Of a stretch of 64,000 bases of DNA, positions 46,937 through 57,041 are shown one piece after another; the first letter of the stretch is position 1; the number at the start of each line of letters is the position of its first letter. The notes under the pieces were generated by a model. The model searched no databases and had not been told where the DNA came from. It was given only the letters and a program-made list of their open reading frames with translations. The stretch comes from Halobacillus salinus. Its GTDB lineage: Bacteria; Bacillota; Bacilli; Bacillales; Halobacillaceae. Location: NCBI RefSeq assembly GCF_004684905.1, contig NZ_SRJC01000001.1, positions 1-64,000 on the forward strand, in the 5' to 3' direction. Made by a program: the position numbers and the translations under genes.

Positions 46937-48061
46937 ATGAGAAACGACCAGGAGATTTCAGAGAAGACTCATACGTATTTACGGTTGCTCGGGCCCAGTT
47001 TCAACCGGCAGTTCGTATTCGGGATTGTTGTAATTCAATTGGGGTTGTTCGGGATGCTTCCACTTCTTGCGGTTCCTTTTTCGAATGAATATTTCTATGC
47101 CGCGGTTGTGCCGGCTTTCCTAGTGCTGATATGGGGGATTCTGCAGTTCATCGCGCCTTATCGACTGGAGAAACTGCACCACCTCTATGTGGGTGTTTCT
47201 GGATTCGCTTTGACGTATATTTATTTTCTCGTCACGCAGAAGCTGATTTATCTGCATATCGGCGCGACACATATCGGCTATTTCATCGCGGGACTCGTCT
47301 TATTCGTCTTGTTGCTCGTTGCAATGTGGAAAACCAATATACGCTACCTATTCGAAGGCTCGTATTATGATCCGAATAAGCGTCATCTGTGGGGAGGAAG
47401 CAATCAGTTAATCGTGAAAGCATCAGGTGTCGGGTATGTACTAGGGCAAGTGCTATTGTCGATCGTCGCCGGTGACTCTATTACCATGATCATCATAATT
47501 CTTTGCCTTTCTTTGTTTGCAATCTTTACTGCTTTTATGGGGACGTTCGTTCATCGCTACTGGTATATTCATCAAAATATAGAAGCGGTGCGATCGTTGA
47601 ATCCTGGCTACAGTCTTCCGAATAAGGACAGGGCACCGGGACCAACACATGGCTATGCAGTATTAGTTTTGACGGAGAAGGATTACGATACCGATGAAGT
47701 GGATGAACACATAAACGACATCATCGATAACGTGGAAGATGTCGAGATCGATACCATCACGTTCGCGTGCCTCCCAGAAATGGATAAGGAAGAACGAAAA
47801 CCGTTGGAAGAAGCTCTCCCTAACCAAGTGCTCCAAGCACCGGGATACGTCTTATTCCAATTTGAGTACGAAGAAATGAAGGCAGCCGTCAAAAAGATGG
47901 AGAAGAAGCATCACAACGGCTTCTTCAAAAAAATCCCGTCAGAAAAATACGCCTTCACCCAAGACCAAGTAGCCCTCCAACCTAAAAACGCCATCCTCTA
48001 CACCAATGACCTACGGAACTTGGATCAAGGGACGTTGGGGACAGGCACCTCGTCCCGCTAA
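46937..48061 (+). CDS. Membrane protein of unknown function
   Basis: A 374-residue protein. About six helices in residues 20-220 are followed by a soluble C-terminal domain (about 235-350) with an acidic beginning (EKDYDTDEVDEHINDIIDNVED). I recognise no family. GGAGGG precedes the ATG. The last ten residues (GTLGTGTSSR) are encoded by a family 1 repeat arm, so the original stop was probably lost. Confidence 0.65.
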   Translation: MRNDQEISEKTHTYLRLLGPSFNRQFVFGIVVIQLGLFGMLPLLAVPFSNEYFYAAVVPAFLVLIWGILQFIAPYRLEKLHHLYVGVSGFALTYIYFLVTQKLIYLHIGATHIGYFIAGLVLFVLLLVAMWKTNIRYLFEGSYYDPNKRHLWGGSNQLIVKASGVGYVLGQVLLSIVAGDSITMIIIILCLSLFAIFTAFMGTFVHRYWYIHQNIEAVRSLNPGYSLPNKDRAPGPTHGYAVLVLTEKDYDTDEVDEHINDIIDNVEDVEIDTITFACLPEMDKEERKPLEEALPNQVLQAPGYVLFQFEYEEMKAAVKKMEKKHHNGFFKKIPSEKYAFTQDQVALQPKNAILYTNDLRNLDQGTLGTGTSSR

Positions 48062-48096
48062 GCGAGAAGGAGGGCTGGGACAGATGCCCTGTCCCC
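48037..48096. repeat. Family 1 repeat, two arms, inside a gene end
   Basis: GGGGACAGGCACCTCGTCCC within the 3' end of the preceding gene, and GGGACAGATGCCCTGTCCCC reaching the stop of the convergent peroxidase gene. Confidence 0.85.
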
Positions 48097-48572
48097 TACA
48101 ACACCTGTTTCAAGTCTTTCTCCATTTTGTTCGGGTTGGTGGTCGGGGCGTAGCGTTTGATGACGTTACCTTCCCGGTCGATCAGGAATTTGGTGAAGTT
48201 CCATTTGATATCGCTCGCAAGCAGACCTTTCTTTTTCGCCTTCAAGTGCGTGAATAGAGGGTCTTCTTTAGCTCCGTTGACGTCGATTTTCGCGAACATC
48301 GGGAAGGAGACGCCGTAATTCAATTGGCAGAACTCTGTCGTCTGGTCGATGTCTTCGAACTCCTGGTTGTTGAACTGGCTGCTTGGAAAGCCGAGGATCT
48401 CGAGGCCCTCGTCTTTATACTTCTCATATAAATCCTGCAGCTCCTGGAACTGGCCTTTCAAGCCGCATTTGCTTGCTGTATTGACGATGATGAGTGCTTT
48501 TCCTTTGTAATCAGCTAAGGACTGCTGATCCCCGTTCGTCTTATCCACTGTGAAATCGTAAACGGTCGTCAT
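48096..48572 (-). CDS. Glutathione peroxidase-like thiol peroxidase
   Basis: A 158-residue thioredoxin-fold peroxidase. The peroxidatic Cys is in NTASKCGLKGQF (about residue 35), and GFPSSQFNNQE carries the Gln. The second Cys in FCQLNYGV may be the resolving residue. WNFTKFLIDREG is also conserved. Bacterial members of this type use thioredoxin or other thiols to reduce peroxides. GAGGAG precedes ATG 48572. Related to B. subtilis BsaA. Confidence 0.93.
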   Translation of the reverse strand: MTTVYDFTVDKTNGDQQSLADYKGKALIIVNTASKCGLKGQFQELQDLYEKYKDEGLEILGFPSSQFNNQEFEDIDQTTEFCQLNYGVSFPMFAKIDVNGAKEDPLFTHLKAKKKGLLASDIKWNFTKFLIDREGNVIKRYAPTTNPNKMEKDLKQVL

Positions 48573-48641
48573 TGTAATCACTCCTCTTGTTAGGTTGTGT
48601 GCAATTTAATTGTACCCTTATTAGGTGGGGCGTTCAACTTT

Positions 48642-48699
48642 GGGGACCGGGCATTCGTCCCGATTTTTTCTTAGAAAGTGGGACGAATGCCCGGTCCCC
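48642..48699. repeat. Family 1 repeat, paired arms
   Basis: GGGGACCGGGCATTCGTCCC and GGGACGAATGCCCGGTCCCC, exact inverted copies with the rare ACCGGGCAT variant. Confidence 0.92.
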
Positions 48700-48735
48700 T
48701 CTGTTAGAATGATAGAGACGGAGAGGAGTGACATC

Positions 48736-49095
48736 ATGGATTTGCCTTTGTTAATAACAGCTGGTTTAGCTGTGATTACGTTTCTTATAAGTGAAATGTA
48801 TATAAAGCGGCAGTTGGGAATCAAGCCGAAGCGTGTCAGCAAAGACCGGCCGAGGATCTATCAATCGATCGACAGCGGCCTTACGGTTCTAGCGTTTGCT
48901 GCGATTCTTATTGGCTTCTTATATTTTGAGACGAAGACGACCCGCATCATTCCGGTTGCGTTCATCCTGCTTGCGAAAACGATGCTTCGCGGTGTGGAAG
49001 AGTACAACACGGACAAGGCTTCTAAAGCGTATTATCACCACTTTTTATGGGCAGGCTTTACGGTTTTGTTGATCGTCATTTTGTGGATCGGATAA
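48736..49095 (+). CDS. Small membrane protein, DUF4181-like
   Basis: A 119-residue protein with three or four helices. The basic loop KRQLGIKPKRVSKDRPRIYQ between helices 1 and 2 fits DUF4181 proteins, whose role is unknown. GAGAGGAG precedes ATG 48736; the frame upstream of it is repeat DNA. Confidence 0.65.
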   Translation: MDLPLLITAGLAVITFLISEMYIKRQLGIKPKRVSKDRPRIYQSIDSGLTVLAFAAILIGFLYFETKTTRIIPVAFILLAKTMLRGVEEYNTDKASKAYYHHFLWAGFTVLLIVILWIG

Positions 49096-49100
49096 GTCGA

Positions 49101-49121
49101 GGGGACAGGGAAACTGTCCCC
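49101..49121 (+). terminator. Family 1 arm acting as terminator
   Basis: GGGGACAG / CTGTCCCC with a five-base loop, then TTTT, right after the stop of the 48736 gene. Confidence 0.7.
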
Positions 49122-49186
49122 TTTTCTAGTAAACTGAAACCCTTCGCCTAGTGAACCGTATCCTAATTCATTAGGAGGGATGAAGG

Positions 49187-49366
49187 GTGGAAGAGAAATC
49201 ATGCAAGAATTGCGGTGGCAAAGAATTCACGGAAGCGACAGATTATATGCCGGTCAAACCGAGTAAGGGGTCGTTTCGCGGCGCACAAAAAATATATACA
49301 TTCTGCTTGAAGTGTGGGGAAGTCGACACGATCCGGTTAGACAATCCGGAGATTTTCAGAAAGTGA
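49187..49366 (+). CDS. Small zinc-ribbon protein
   Basis: A 59-residue protein starting at GTG 49187 with AGGAGGG seven bases upstream. Two Cys pairs, SCKNCGG at residues 6-9 and FCLKCGE at about 40-43, make a zinc ribbon. The residues between them are basic. Function unknown; such proteins occur singly in many Bacilli. Confidence 0.65.
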   Translation: MEEKSCKNCGGKEFTEATDYMPVKPSKGSFRGAQKIYTFCLKCGEVDTIRLDNPEIFRK

Positions 49367-49529
49367 CCCCCGTTAAGCCATTCTATAAGATCGCTTAGTA
49401 CAACGAATCTTTTAGGGGAAAATGTAATGTCGACAGATGTAAACACATAAACGCGAGAAAGCGACAAACTCTTGTTGCTACAACATTTCCCAACAATTTC
49501 GCACATGAAAATGCCCGAAAGTTGAATAA

Positions 49530-49549
49530 GGGACAAGGTGCCTGTCCCC
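49530..49549. repeat. Family 1 repeat, single arm
   Basis: GGGACAAGGTGCCTGTCCCC before the glpF promoter. The stretch 49367-49529 holds no gene that I can support. Confidence 0.75.
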
Positions 49550-49568
49550 ATAAATCGTCAGAAAATAA

Positions 49569-49597
49569 TTGACAACGCTTTCAGATGGGTGTAAAGT
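49569..49597 (+). promoter_or_regulatory. glpF promoter with cre site
   Basis: TTGACA, a 17-base spacer, then TAAAGT. The cre-like TGACAACGCTTTCA (49570-49583) overlaps the -35 and misses the consensus at one position, so glucose repression through CcpA is likely. Confidence 0.65.
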
Positions 49598-49633
49598 TAC
49601 AGTACAAGTTAAGAATTGTGTCGGAGACATGGA

Positions 49634-49692
49634 GACTCACATCAGGGAAAGCGTACCCGCGAAAGGTATGCTCAAAGATGTGAGTCTTTTTG
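49634..49692 (+). terminator. Leader terminator before glpF, probable GlpP target
   Basis: GACTCACATC pairs with GATGTGAGTC over a 33-base loop, followed by TTTTT, between promoter and glpF. In B. subtilis such glp leader terminators are read through when GlpP binds with glycerol 3-phosphate; the same control is inferred here. Confidence 0.75.
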
Positions 49693-49733
49693 TCGTCACG
49701 GACTTGAAAAATATGTAAGGGGATGACAACAAG

Positions 49734-50561
49734 ATGACAGAATTTGTAGCGGAACTGATCGGTACCATGATTTTGATTATTTTTGGTGGCGGTGTTGTCG
49801 GAGGCGTAGTATTGAAGAATTCCAAAGCGGAAGGAGCAGGCTGGGTCGTCATAACGATCGCCTGGGGACTTGCTGTAACGATGGGGGTTTACGCCGTCGG
49901 AAGTTTCACAGGAGCACATATCAACCCGGCAGTAACGCTTGGGTTCGCAGCGATCGGTGAATTCCCATGGTCCAAAGTGCCGCTGTATATCAGCGCTCAA
50001 ATGATCGGGGCCATCATCGGGGGAGCCATCGTATTCTTGAACTACTTACCACACTGGAGCAAAACGAAGGACAAAGGCGCGAAACTTGCGGTATTCGCAA
50101 CAGACCCGGCTGTCCGCAGTCCATTTTCCAACTTGCTTAGTGAAATCATCGGAACGTTCGTACTATTGATGGGCCTATTGTTCATCGGAGCGAACGACTT
50201 CACAGAAGGATTGAATCCGTTGATCGTCGGTCTATTGATTGTCGCGATCGGTATGTCCTTGGGTGGTGCGACCGGATATGCGATTAACCCGGCGCGTGAC
50301 CTCGGGCCGCGTATTGCTCACTTCCTACTGCCGATTCCAGGCAAAGGCGGTTCTGACTGGGGTTACTCTTGGATTCCAGTAGTCGGACCGATTATTGGAG
50401 GCGTTTACGGCGCATTGTTCTACCGCGCCATCTTCATGCAGGACTTATCTGCAGGGTTCTGGATCTTCTCCATCATCATGGTGGTCATCATCGTCGGAGC
50501 GGTCCAAGCCGAATTGAAAAAAGCGAGAACAGAAGACGCAGACCAGGAACAAGCTGTTTAA
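49734..50561 (+). CDS. glpF: Glycerol uptake facilitator
   Basis: A 275-residue aquaglyceroporin. Both NPA boxes are intact (GAHINPAVTLGF and GYAINPARDLGP; the Asp after the second is typical of glycerol channels). Six helices. It lets glycerol diffuse into the cell, where GlpK traps it. AAGGGG precedes the ATG. It is the first gene of the glycerol operon. Confidence 0.95.
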   Translation: MTEFVAELIGTMILIIFGGGVVGGVVLKNSKAEGAGWVVITIAWGLAVTMGVYAVGSFTGAHINPAVTLGFAAIGEFPWSKVPLYISAQMIGAIIGGAIVFLNYLPHWSKTKDKGAKLAVFATDPAVRSPFSNLLSEIIGTFVLLMGLLFIGANDFTEGLNPLIVGLLIVAIGMSLGGATGYAINPARDLGPRIAHFLLPIPGKGGSDWGYSWIPVVGPIIGGVYGALFYRAIFMQDLSAGFWIFSIIMVVIIVGAVQAELKKARTEDADQEQAV

Positions 50562-50577
50562 TCTAACAAAGGAGTGA

Positions 50578-52076
<1,499 letters not shown>

Positions 52077-52077
<1 letters not shown>

Positions 52078-52132
52078 GGGACAGGCACCTCGTCCCATTT
52101 TCCAAGAGGACAGGTCTAATGCACCTGTCCTC
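52077..52132 (+). repeat. Family 1 arm followed by a hairpin, between glpK and dhaK
   Basis: GGGGACAGGCACCTCGTCCC starts at the last base of the glpK stop. GAGGACAGG / CCTGTCCTC (52106-52132) forms a second hairpin followed by TTCT, which could partly terminate transcription before dhaK. Confidence 0.75.
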
Positions 52133-52158
52133 TTCTACCATCAAAAGGAGGAATCACG

Positions 52159-53145
52159 ATGAAAAAACTGATCAACGACCCGGAACAGATCATCGACGAA
52201 ATGCTGGACGGTATCGTCGCAGGAAGCCCTGACGACGTCCGCCGCCTGGAAGATACGACCGTCCTCGTCCGTAAAGACGCACCCGTCGAAGGCAAAGTCG
52301 CCCTCATCAGCGGAGGCGGAAGCGGCCACGAACCAGCCCACGCCGGCTACATCGGCAAAGGCATGCTTGACGGCGCCGTATCAGGCGAAGTGTTCACTTC
52401 CCCGACGCCTGACCAGGTCTTCGAAGCGATCAAAGCGACCGATTCCGGCCAAGGCGTTCTGCTTGTCATCAAGAACTATTCCGGTGACGTCATGAACTTC
52501 GACATGGCGGCAGAGCTCGCCGAATCAGAAGATATCAAGACGGCGCAAGTCATCGTCCGTGACGACATCGCCGTCGACGACCCGGAGAGCCGCCGCGGTG
52601 TAGCTGGAACTATTTTCGTCCATAAGATCGCCGGTGCGAAAGCGGAAGCCGGTGCGTCGCTCGAAGACGTCCAGCAGACCGCCCAGAAAGTCATCGACAA
52701 CACCCGCACGATGGGCGTTGCGCTCAGTCCGTGCATCATGCCGACCTCTGGCGAACCAGGCTTCGAACTCGCAGACGATGAAATCGAACTCGGTATCGGC
52801 ATCCACGGGGAAGCGGGCATCGAGAAACGCAAGCACATGACCGCAGATGAGATCGCGACCGAACTCCTTGAACGTCTGCTTCCTGAAATGGATCTCGCTG
52901 ATTCGGACGAGATCGCCGTCATGGTCAACGGCATGGGTGCAACTCCCGAGATGGAACTCAATGTCTTCAACCGCAAAGTCCAATCCCTTTTAGCTGAAAA
53001 AGGGGTGAAGGTCTACGATACGACAGTCGGCAACTTCATGACATCCCTTGAAATGGCTGGGTGCTCACTCACGTTGCTGAAGTTGGATGACGAATTGAAA
53101 GAACTGCTCGACGCCCCGTCCAGTGCGCCGGCATTCAAAAAATAA
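52159..53145 (+). CDS. dhaK: Dihydroxyacetone kinase subunit DhaK
   Basis: A 328-residue substrate-binding subunit. The His that holds dihydroxyacetone covalently is in GIGIHGEAGIEKRK (about residue 217). The N-terminus SGGGSGHEPAHAG is also conserved. It works with DhaL and DhaM to phosphorylate dihydroxyacetone. AAAGGAGG precedes the ATG. It lies downstream of glpFK, suggesting a second route for glycerol or uptake of dihydroxyacetone. Confidence 0.95.
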   Translation: MKKLINDPEQIIDEMLDGIVAGSPDDVRRLEDTTVLVRKDAPVEGKVALISGGGSGHEPAHAGYIGKGMLDGAVSGEVFTSPTPDQVFEAIKATDSGQGVLLVIKNYSGDVMNFDMAAELAESEDIKTAQVIVRDDIAVDDPESRRGVAGTIFVHKIAGAKAEAGASLEDVQQTAQKVIDNTRTMGVALSPCIMPTSGEPGFELADDEIELGIGIHGEAGIEKRKHMTADEIATELLERLLPEMDLADSDEIAVMVNGMGATPEMELNVFNRKVQSLLAEKGVKVYDTTVGNFMTSLEMAGCSLTLLKLDDELKELLDAPSSAPAFKK

Positions 53146-53160
53146 AGGAGGAATCCCGAA

Positions 53161-53772
53161 ATGTTGATCGGAGTCGAAGAAACGATTCAATGGTTGAAAA
53201 ACTACAACGACAAACTGAGTGAACAGAAAGACTACCTATCCCAGCTCGACCGCGCCATCGGAGACGGAGACCACGGCATCAACATGGCCCGCGGCTTCCA
53301 ACAAGTCGCAGATTCTCTCGATGACGATTTTGACGACGTATCCACTGTCTTGAAGAAAACAGCGACGACCGTCATGTCGAAAGTCGGCGGCGCATCCGGC
53401 CCGCTCTACGGCACAGCCTTCCTGAAAATGTCGATGGCTTGCAAAGGGAAAGAGGTCGATGCCGGTGTGTTCGCTGAAATGGTCGAAGCGGCCCTCGGCG
53501 GCATCAAACAGCGCGGTAAATCGGAAGAAGGCGAGAAAACGATGGTCGACGTCTGGTCTCCGGTACTCGACATGCTTCGTGAAGGAGAATTCGACGCCGA
53601 ACGTCTGAAGAAGACCGCCGAAGACGCGATGCAGAACACGGAAGATATGACCGCCACCAAGGGACGCGCGTCCTACTTCAAAGAACGCTCCCAAGGCAAC
53701 CTCGACCCAGGCGCCGTTTCTTCCTATTATTTATTCGCCGAACTAGCGGACGTCATTGGGAAAGGAGCGTGA
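53161..53772 (+). CDS. dhaL: Dihydroxyacetone kinase subunit DhaL (ADP-binding)
   Basis: A 203-residue helical subunit with the metal-nucleotide site DRAIGDGDHGINMARGF (about residues 30-46) and GGASGPLYGTAF. It carries a bound ADP that is phosphorylated by DhaM and passes phosphate to dihydroxyacetone. AAAGGAGG precedes the ATG, 15 bases after dhaK. Confidence 0.95.
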   Translation: MLIGVEETIQWLKNYNDKLSEQKDYLSQLDRAIGDGDHGINMARGFQQVADSLDDDFDDVSTVLKKTATTVMSKVGGASGPLYGTAFLKMSMACKGKEVDAGVFAEMVEAALGGIKQRGKSEEGEKTMVDVWSPVLDMLREGEFDAERLKKTAEDAMQNTEDMTATKGRASYFKERSQGNLDPGAVSSYYLFAELADVIGKGA

Positions 53773-53776
53773 TCGA

Positions 53777-54148
53777 ATGGTCAACATCGTACTCGTATCG
53801 CACAGTCCTAAATTGGTAGAGGGGCTAGAGGAACTATTGAAGCAAGTCGTCGGCCAGGTCTCCATCGTCACCGCAGGCGGCGATGAAGACGGAAGCATCG
53901 GCACCCACTTCGACAAGATCCAAGCCGCCGTCGAAGAAGCCGCATCCGGCGACGACGGCGCACTCGTCTTCTACGACCTCGGCAGCGCGAAAATGAACGC
54001 CGAAATGGCGATCGAAGTCGCCGAGTCTGAAAGTGTACGTCTCGTATCCTATCCGATCGTCGAAGGCAGCTACCTCGCCGCCGTCGAATCCAGCATCGGA
54101 AACTCCTTGGATGACATCCTTGCTTCGCTTGAGAAAGAGTTTGGGTGA
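53777..54148 (+). CDS. dhaM: PTS phosphocarrier DhaM, short form
   Basis: A 123-residue EIIA-like domain. The phospho-His is in VSHSPKLVEG (residue 8), and GGDEDGSIGTHFDKI follows. It takes phosphate from HPr and gives it to DhaL. It lacks the fused HPr and EI parts of the E. coli protein, as usual in Gram-positives. GGAGCG lies before ATG 53777. It is the last gene of the operon. Confidence 0.93.
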   Translation: MVNIVLVSHSPKLVEGLEELLKQVVGQVSIVTAGGDEDGSIGTHFDKIQAAVEEAASGDDGALVFYDLGSAKMNAEMAIEVAESESVRLVSYPIVEGSYLAAVESSIGNSLDDILASLEKEFG

Positions 54149-54154
54149 TTGTTT

Positions 54155-54252
54155 GGGGACAGGGACTTTGTCCCAGTTAGAGAAAGACCGCCTTTTGTGG
54201 CGGTCTTTTTTTGTGGGATGGGGGCGCGTGATGGGACAGTGTCCCTGTCCCC
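54155..54252. repeat. Family 1 arms bracketing the dha terminator
   Basis: GGGGACAGGGACTTTGTCCC (54155) and GGGACAGTGTCCCTGTCCCC (54233) lie on either side of the terminator at 54183. Confidence 0.85.
54183..54212 (+). terminator. glp-dha operon terminator
   Basis: AAAGACCGCC / GGCGGTCTTT stem with TTTGT loop and further T. Confidence 0.92.
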
Positions 54253-54299
54253 ATCACGCTTCTACCTTTTTGACGAGCGAAGGGGCTCAAATCGTCCAA

Positions 54300-54466
54300 T
54301 AGAAGCTCGCTCTTTGACATTTCCAGGCACAGGCCGGTGGAAAAGGGAAGAGAAAACGCTTCTCTCTTCCCTTTTCACAACCACAAGACACAAAAATGGC
54401 AGAGAGACCACATCTCTCTGCCATTCTCACCTTACAACCTCATCAAAACGTCACCTAGATAACAAT
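54300..54466. repeat. Family 2 repeat cluster with two near-perfect hairpins
   Basis: AAAAGGGAAGAGA / TCTCTTCCCTTTT and AATGGCAGAGAG / CTCTCTGCCATT are the clearest units of the family, followed by an AAAACGTCAC motif (reverse of GTGACGTTTT). No gene lies between 54149 and 54467. Confidence 0.8.
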
Positions 54467-54467
54467 C

Positions 54468-55139
54468 TTAAATCCACTTCACCAAGTCATCCACCGAACG
54501 GCGAGACTTCGGCTGCGGATCCTCCACGCGGTAACCGAACGCACACATGACAGAAATGCCGAAGCTTCCGTCTTCCAGAAGCCCTTCTTCCTCAAGAAGT
54601 GCATTCATCTCATCCATCGGGAACCCTTCAATCGGGCAGGAATCGATGCCGATCTCTGCCGCCGCATGCATCATGTTCGCAAGCGGGATGTACGTCTGCT
54701 TGCTCGCCCAGTCCAGGAGTGGACGGTCGCCATCAAGCAAGTTGAAGTCCTCTCTCTGGAACTCCTCGACACGGCTCAGGAATTTCTCCGCAAAATCCTC
54801 TGGCATGCCTTTCACATTCAAGAAATGGTCTTTCATATATTCAGAATTGTATTGGGTATCCTTACGTGTGCGCGCCAGGTAAATGACAAAATGGCTCGCA
54901 TCCGGAAGCTTGCCATAAGCGCCCCATGCCGTGTTTTTGATCTTCTCACGCAGACGATCGCTCTCAACTACGACAAAACGCCAAGGCTCCGTACCGAATG
55001 AACTCGGCGACAAACGACCGACTTCCAAAAGAAATCCGAAGTCCTCTTCCGGAATGACTTTCTCCGGGTCGAACTTCTTCGTCGCGTGTCTGAACTGCGC
55101 TGCCTCCAGAATCTCAGCCTTCTTCGCTGCTTTATCCAT
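54468..55139 (-). CDS. NAD(P)H-dependent nitroreductase-family oxidoreductase
   Basis: A 223-residue flavin protein. RHATKKFDPEKVIPEEDF and LSPSSFGTEPWRFVVVES (residues 44-61) are FMN-binding features of the NfsB/YfkO group; IDSCPIEGF near 165 is also typical. It reduces quinones or nitro compounds with two electrons; the natural substrate is unknown. AGGAGG precedes the ATG. Confidence 0.9.
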   Translation of the reverse strand: MDKAAKKAEILEAAQFRHATKKFDPEKVIPEEDFGFLLEVGRLSPSSFGTEPWRFVVVESDRLREKIKNTAWGAYGKLPDASHFVIYLARTRKDTQYNSEYMKDHFLNVKGMPEDFAEKFLSRVEEFQREDFNLLDGDRPLLDWASKQTYIPLANMMHAAAEIGIDSCPIEGFPMDEMNALLEEEGLLEDGSFGISVMCAFGYRVEDPQPKSRRSVDDLVKWI

Positions 55140-55218
55140 CTTTCATTCCTCCTTGATTCGAAACGATATCACCCGTACTATAGCATGCCGCAACCCCGAG
55201 GAGGTAGCATTCTGCTTT

Positions 55219-55267
55219 GGGGCCCGGGCCCTCGTCCCAGCAAAAGTGGGACAAACTCCCTGTCCCC
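55219..55267. repeat. Family 1 repeat, two arms
   Basis: GGGGCCCGGGCCCTCGTCCC and GGGACAAACTCCCTGTCCCC; unlike arms. Confidence 0.8.
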
Positions 55268-55270
55268 AAC

Positions 55271-55861
55271 TCATCGCGCCCCAAGCAACCTCAGAATCGC
55301 TCCATGACAAGACTTGCGGTACCAGTCATGCAACGATTCATCCTGCCTCATCAACCATTGCAGCAACGACCCGTCAATGATGGCGCGAATCATCACCGCC
55401 GACTGCTCCACATCCTCCACGTGAAACACGCCTTCCTGAGCGCCTAACTCGACAATCTCACGGCCTATCGAGAAACAATGCTCATAGAACTGCGCATTGA
55501 TCTCTTGATACGCCGGATCCTGCTTCACCCTCGCCAAAAAATCAAGGTACAGCTGGTAAAACGTCCGGTTCTCCTCAGGGCTGATAAACACTTGCCCGAG
55601 ATACGCCTCCAATTTCTCCGGAGCCGTATCCACCTGATCCATCGCCGCACGTTCGTTTTCAAAAATACGCTGCGTCAGCCATTCGAACAGGTGCGCGAAC
55701 ACGTCGCCTTTATTCTTGAAGTAGTAGTTCGGCACGCCCTTGCTCACCTCGGCGTAGTCTGCTATATCCTGCAAGGTGACATGCTCGTATCCTTTATCGG
55801 TAGCGGCTTCGAACGCCGCTTTGATCAACTGTTGCTTCCGTTCTTCTGCTTTTCCTGCCAT
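55271..55861 (-). CDS. TetR-family regulator
   Basis: A 196-residue protein. The N-terminal HTH is VTLQDIADYAEVSKGVPNYYFKNKGDVF (about residues 28-55); the C-terminal ligand domain is of the BetI/YsiA-like size. Divergent from the quinone oxidoreductase gene, with which it shares a 118-base region holding a palindrome, so it probably controls that gene and itself. AGGAGAG precedes the ATG. Confidence 0.88.
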   Translation of the reverse strand: MAGKAEERKQQLIKAAFEAATDKGYEHVTLQDIADYAEVSKGVPNYYFKNKGDVFAHLFEWLTQRIFENERAAMDQVDTAPEKLEAYLGQVFISPEENRTFYQLYLDFLARVKQDPAYQEINAQFYEHCFSIGREIVELGAQEGVFHVEDVEQSAVMIRAIIDGSLLQWLMRQDESLHDWYRKSCHGAILRLLGAR

Positions 55862-55917
55862 AACGAATCTCTCCTAACGCTTCCATTATACAAAAAATGA
55901 ATCCCGATAGAAATATT

Positions 55918-55946
55918 TTGACCAGTCAGTATAATTTTAGTATCCT
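55918..55946 (+). promoter_or_regulatory. Promoter with palindromic operator between tetR-type gene and oxidoreductase
   Basis: TTGACC, a 17-base spacer, then TATCCT. TGACCAGTCA (55919-55928), a perfect TGAC/GTCA palindrome, overlaps the -35 and is the likely TetR-type operator. Confidence 0.5.
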
Positions 55947-55979
55947 ACAATCAGAATCCATTAGAAAGGGTGTTCCAAT

Positions 55980-56978
55980 ATGAATCTACCAGAAACATTC
56001 CAAGCACTCGTCGTTGATAAAAAAGGGGAGGACGTTGAAGCGAGCGTACAGACGCTCAACTTCGATGACCTGCCAGAAGGCGACGTGACAATCAAAGTCC
56101 ATTACTCCAGCGTCAACTATAAAGACGGCCTCGCGTCGATCCCGAACGGCAACATCGTCAAAGAGTACCCGTTCGTACCCGGCATCGACCTTGCCGGCGA
56201 AGTCGTACAATCGGAAGACGACCGCTACAACGAAGGCGACAAAGTCATCGTCACAAGCTACGAGCTCGGCGTCAGCCACTACGGCGGCTACAGCGAATAC
56301 GCCCGCGTCCCAGGCGACTGGATCGTCCCGCTACCAGAGAACCTGACAATGAAAGAAGCGATGACATTCGGAACCGCCGGATTCACCGCCGCACTTTCCA
56401 TCGACAAAATGGAGCAGAACGGACAGGAGCCATCCCAAGGAACAGTCCTCGTCTCCGGCGCAACTGGTGGTGTCGGTAGCATGGCAACTGCGATGCTTGC
56501 GAAAAAAGGCTATCACGTCACCGCCAGCACAGGAAAAGAAACCGAACACGACTACCTGAAGAAGCTAGGAGCGTCCGAAATCGTATCCCGCGAAGACGTC
56601 ACGCCGGAAAAAATCCGCCCGCTTTCCAAGCAAAAATGGGCCGGCGCCGTCGATCCCGTCGGAGGCGAAACGCTAGCCGCCATCTTGAGTAACACCCAAT
56701 ACGGAGGCAACGTCGCCGTCAGCGGACTGACCGCCGGCGTCAAAGTTCCGACGACCGTATTCCCGTTCATCCTGCGCAGCGTCAATCTGCTCGGCATCGA
56801 CTCGGTCTACCACCCGCAGGAACAACGCCTGAAGCTATGGGAACGCCTTGCCTCTGACCTGAAGCCAGAAACCGTACTAGAAGAAATGACCGAAGAAATC
56901 ACACTGGACGAACTCCCACAAACACTCGGTCAGATCCTCCAAGCACAAACGAGAGGACGTACCGTTGTGAAGTTATAG
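55980..56978 (+). CDS. NADPH:quinone oxidoreductase, YhdH/YhfP type
   Basis: A 332-residue medium-chain reductase without zinc ligands. The N-terminal GroES-like domain contains HYSSVNYKDGLASI; the nucleotide fold begins VLVSGATGGVGSMATAML (about residues 152-169). The family (acrylyl-CoA reductase/YhdH) reduces quinones or alpha,beta-unsaturated carbonyls. AAAGGG precedes the ATG. Confidence 0.92.
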   Translation: MNLPETFQALVVDKKGEDVEASVQTLNFDDLPEGDVTIKVHYSSVNYKDGLASIPNGNIVKEYPFVPGIDLAGEVVQSEDDRYNEGDKVIVTSYELGVSHYGGYSEYARVPGDWIVPLPENLTMKEAMTFGTAGFTAALSIDKMEQNGQEPSQGTVLVSGATGGVGSMATAMLAKKGYHVTASTGKETEHDYLKKLGASEIVSREDVTPEKIRPLSKQKWAGAVDPVGGETLAAILSNTQYGGNVAVSGLTAGVKVPTTVFPFILRSVNLLGIDSVYHPQEQRLKLWERLASDLKPETVLEEMTEEITLDELPQTLGQILQAQTRGRTVVKL

Positions 56979-56998
56979 GCCATGGCCCACGTCCCACC

Positions 56999-57037
56999 AA
57001 AGCCCCGCACTGCAAAAAAAGACAGTGCGGGGCTTTT
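56999..57037 (+). terminator. Terminator after the quinone oxidoreductase gene
   Basis: AAAGCCCCGCACTG / CAGTGCGGGGCTTT stem followed by TG. Confidence 0.9.
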
Positions 57038-57041
57038 GTCA

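Noticed and set aside
48625-48735. Longer frame upstream of the DUF4181-like gene
   Set aside because: It consists of translated repeat arms; the ATG at 48736 has a proper ribosome binding site.
49180-49266. ATG at 49180 as a start in another frame
   Set aside because: It lies within the ribosome binding region and gives only 28 residues without any motif, whereas GTG 49187 gives a zinc ribbon.
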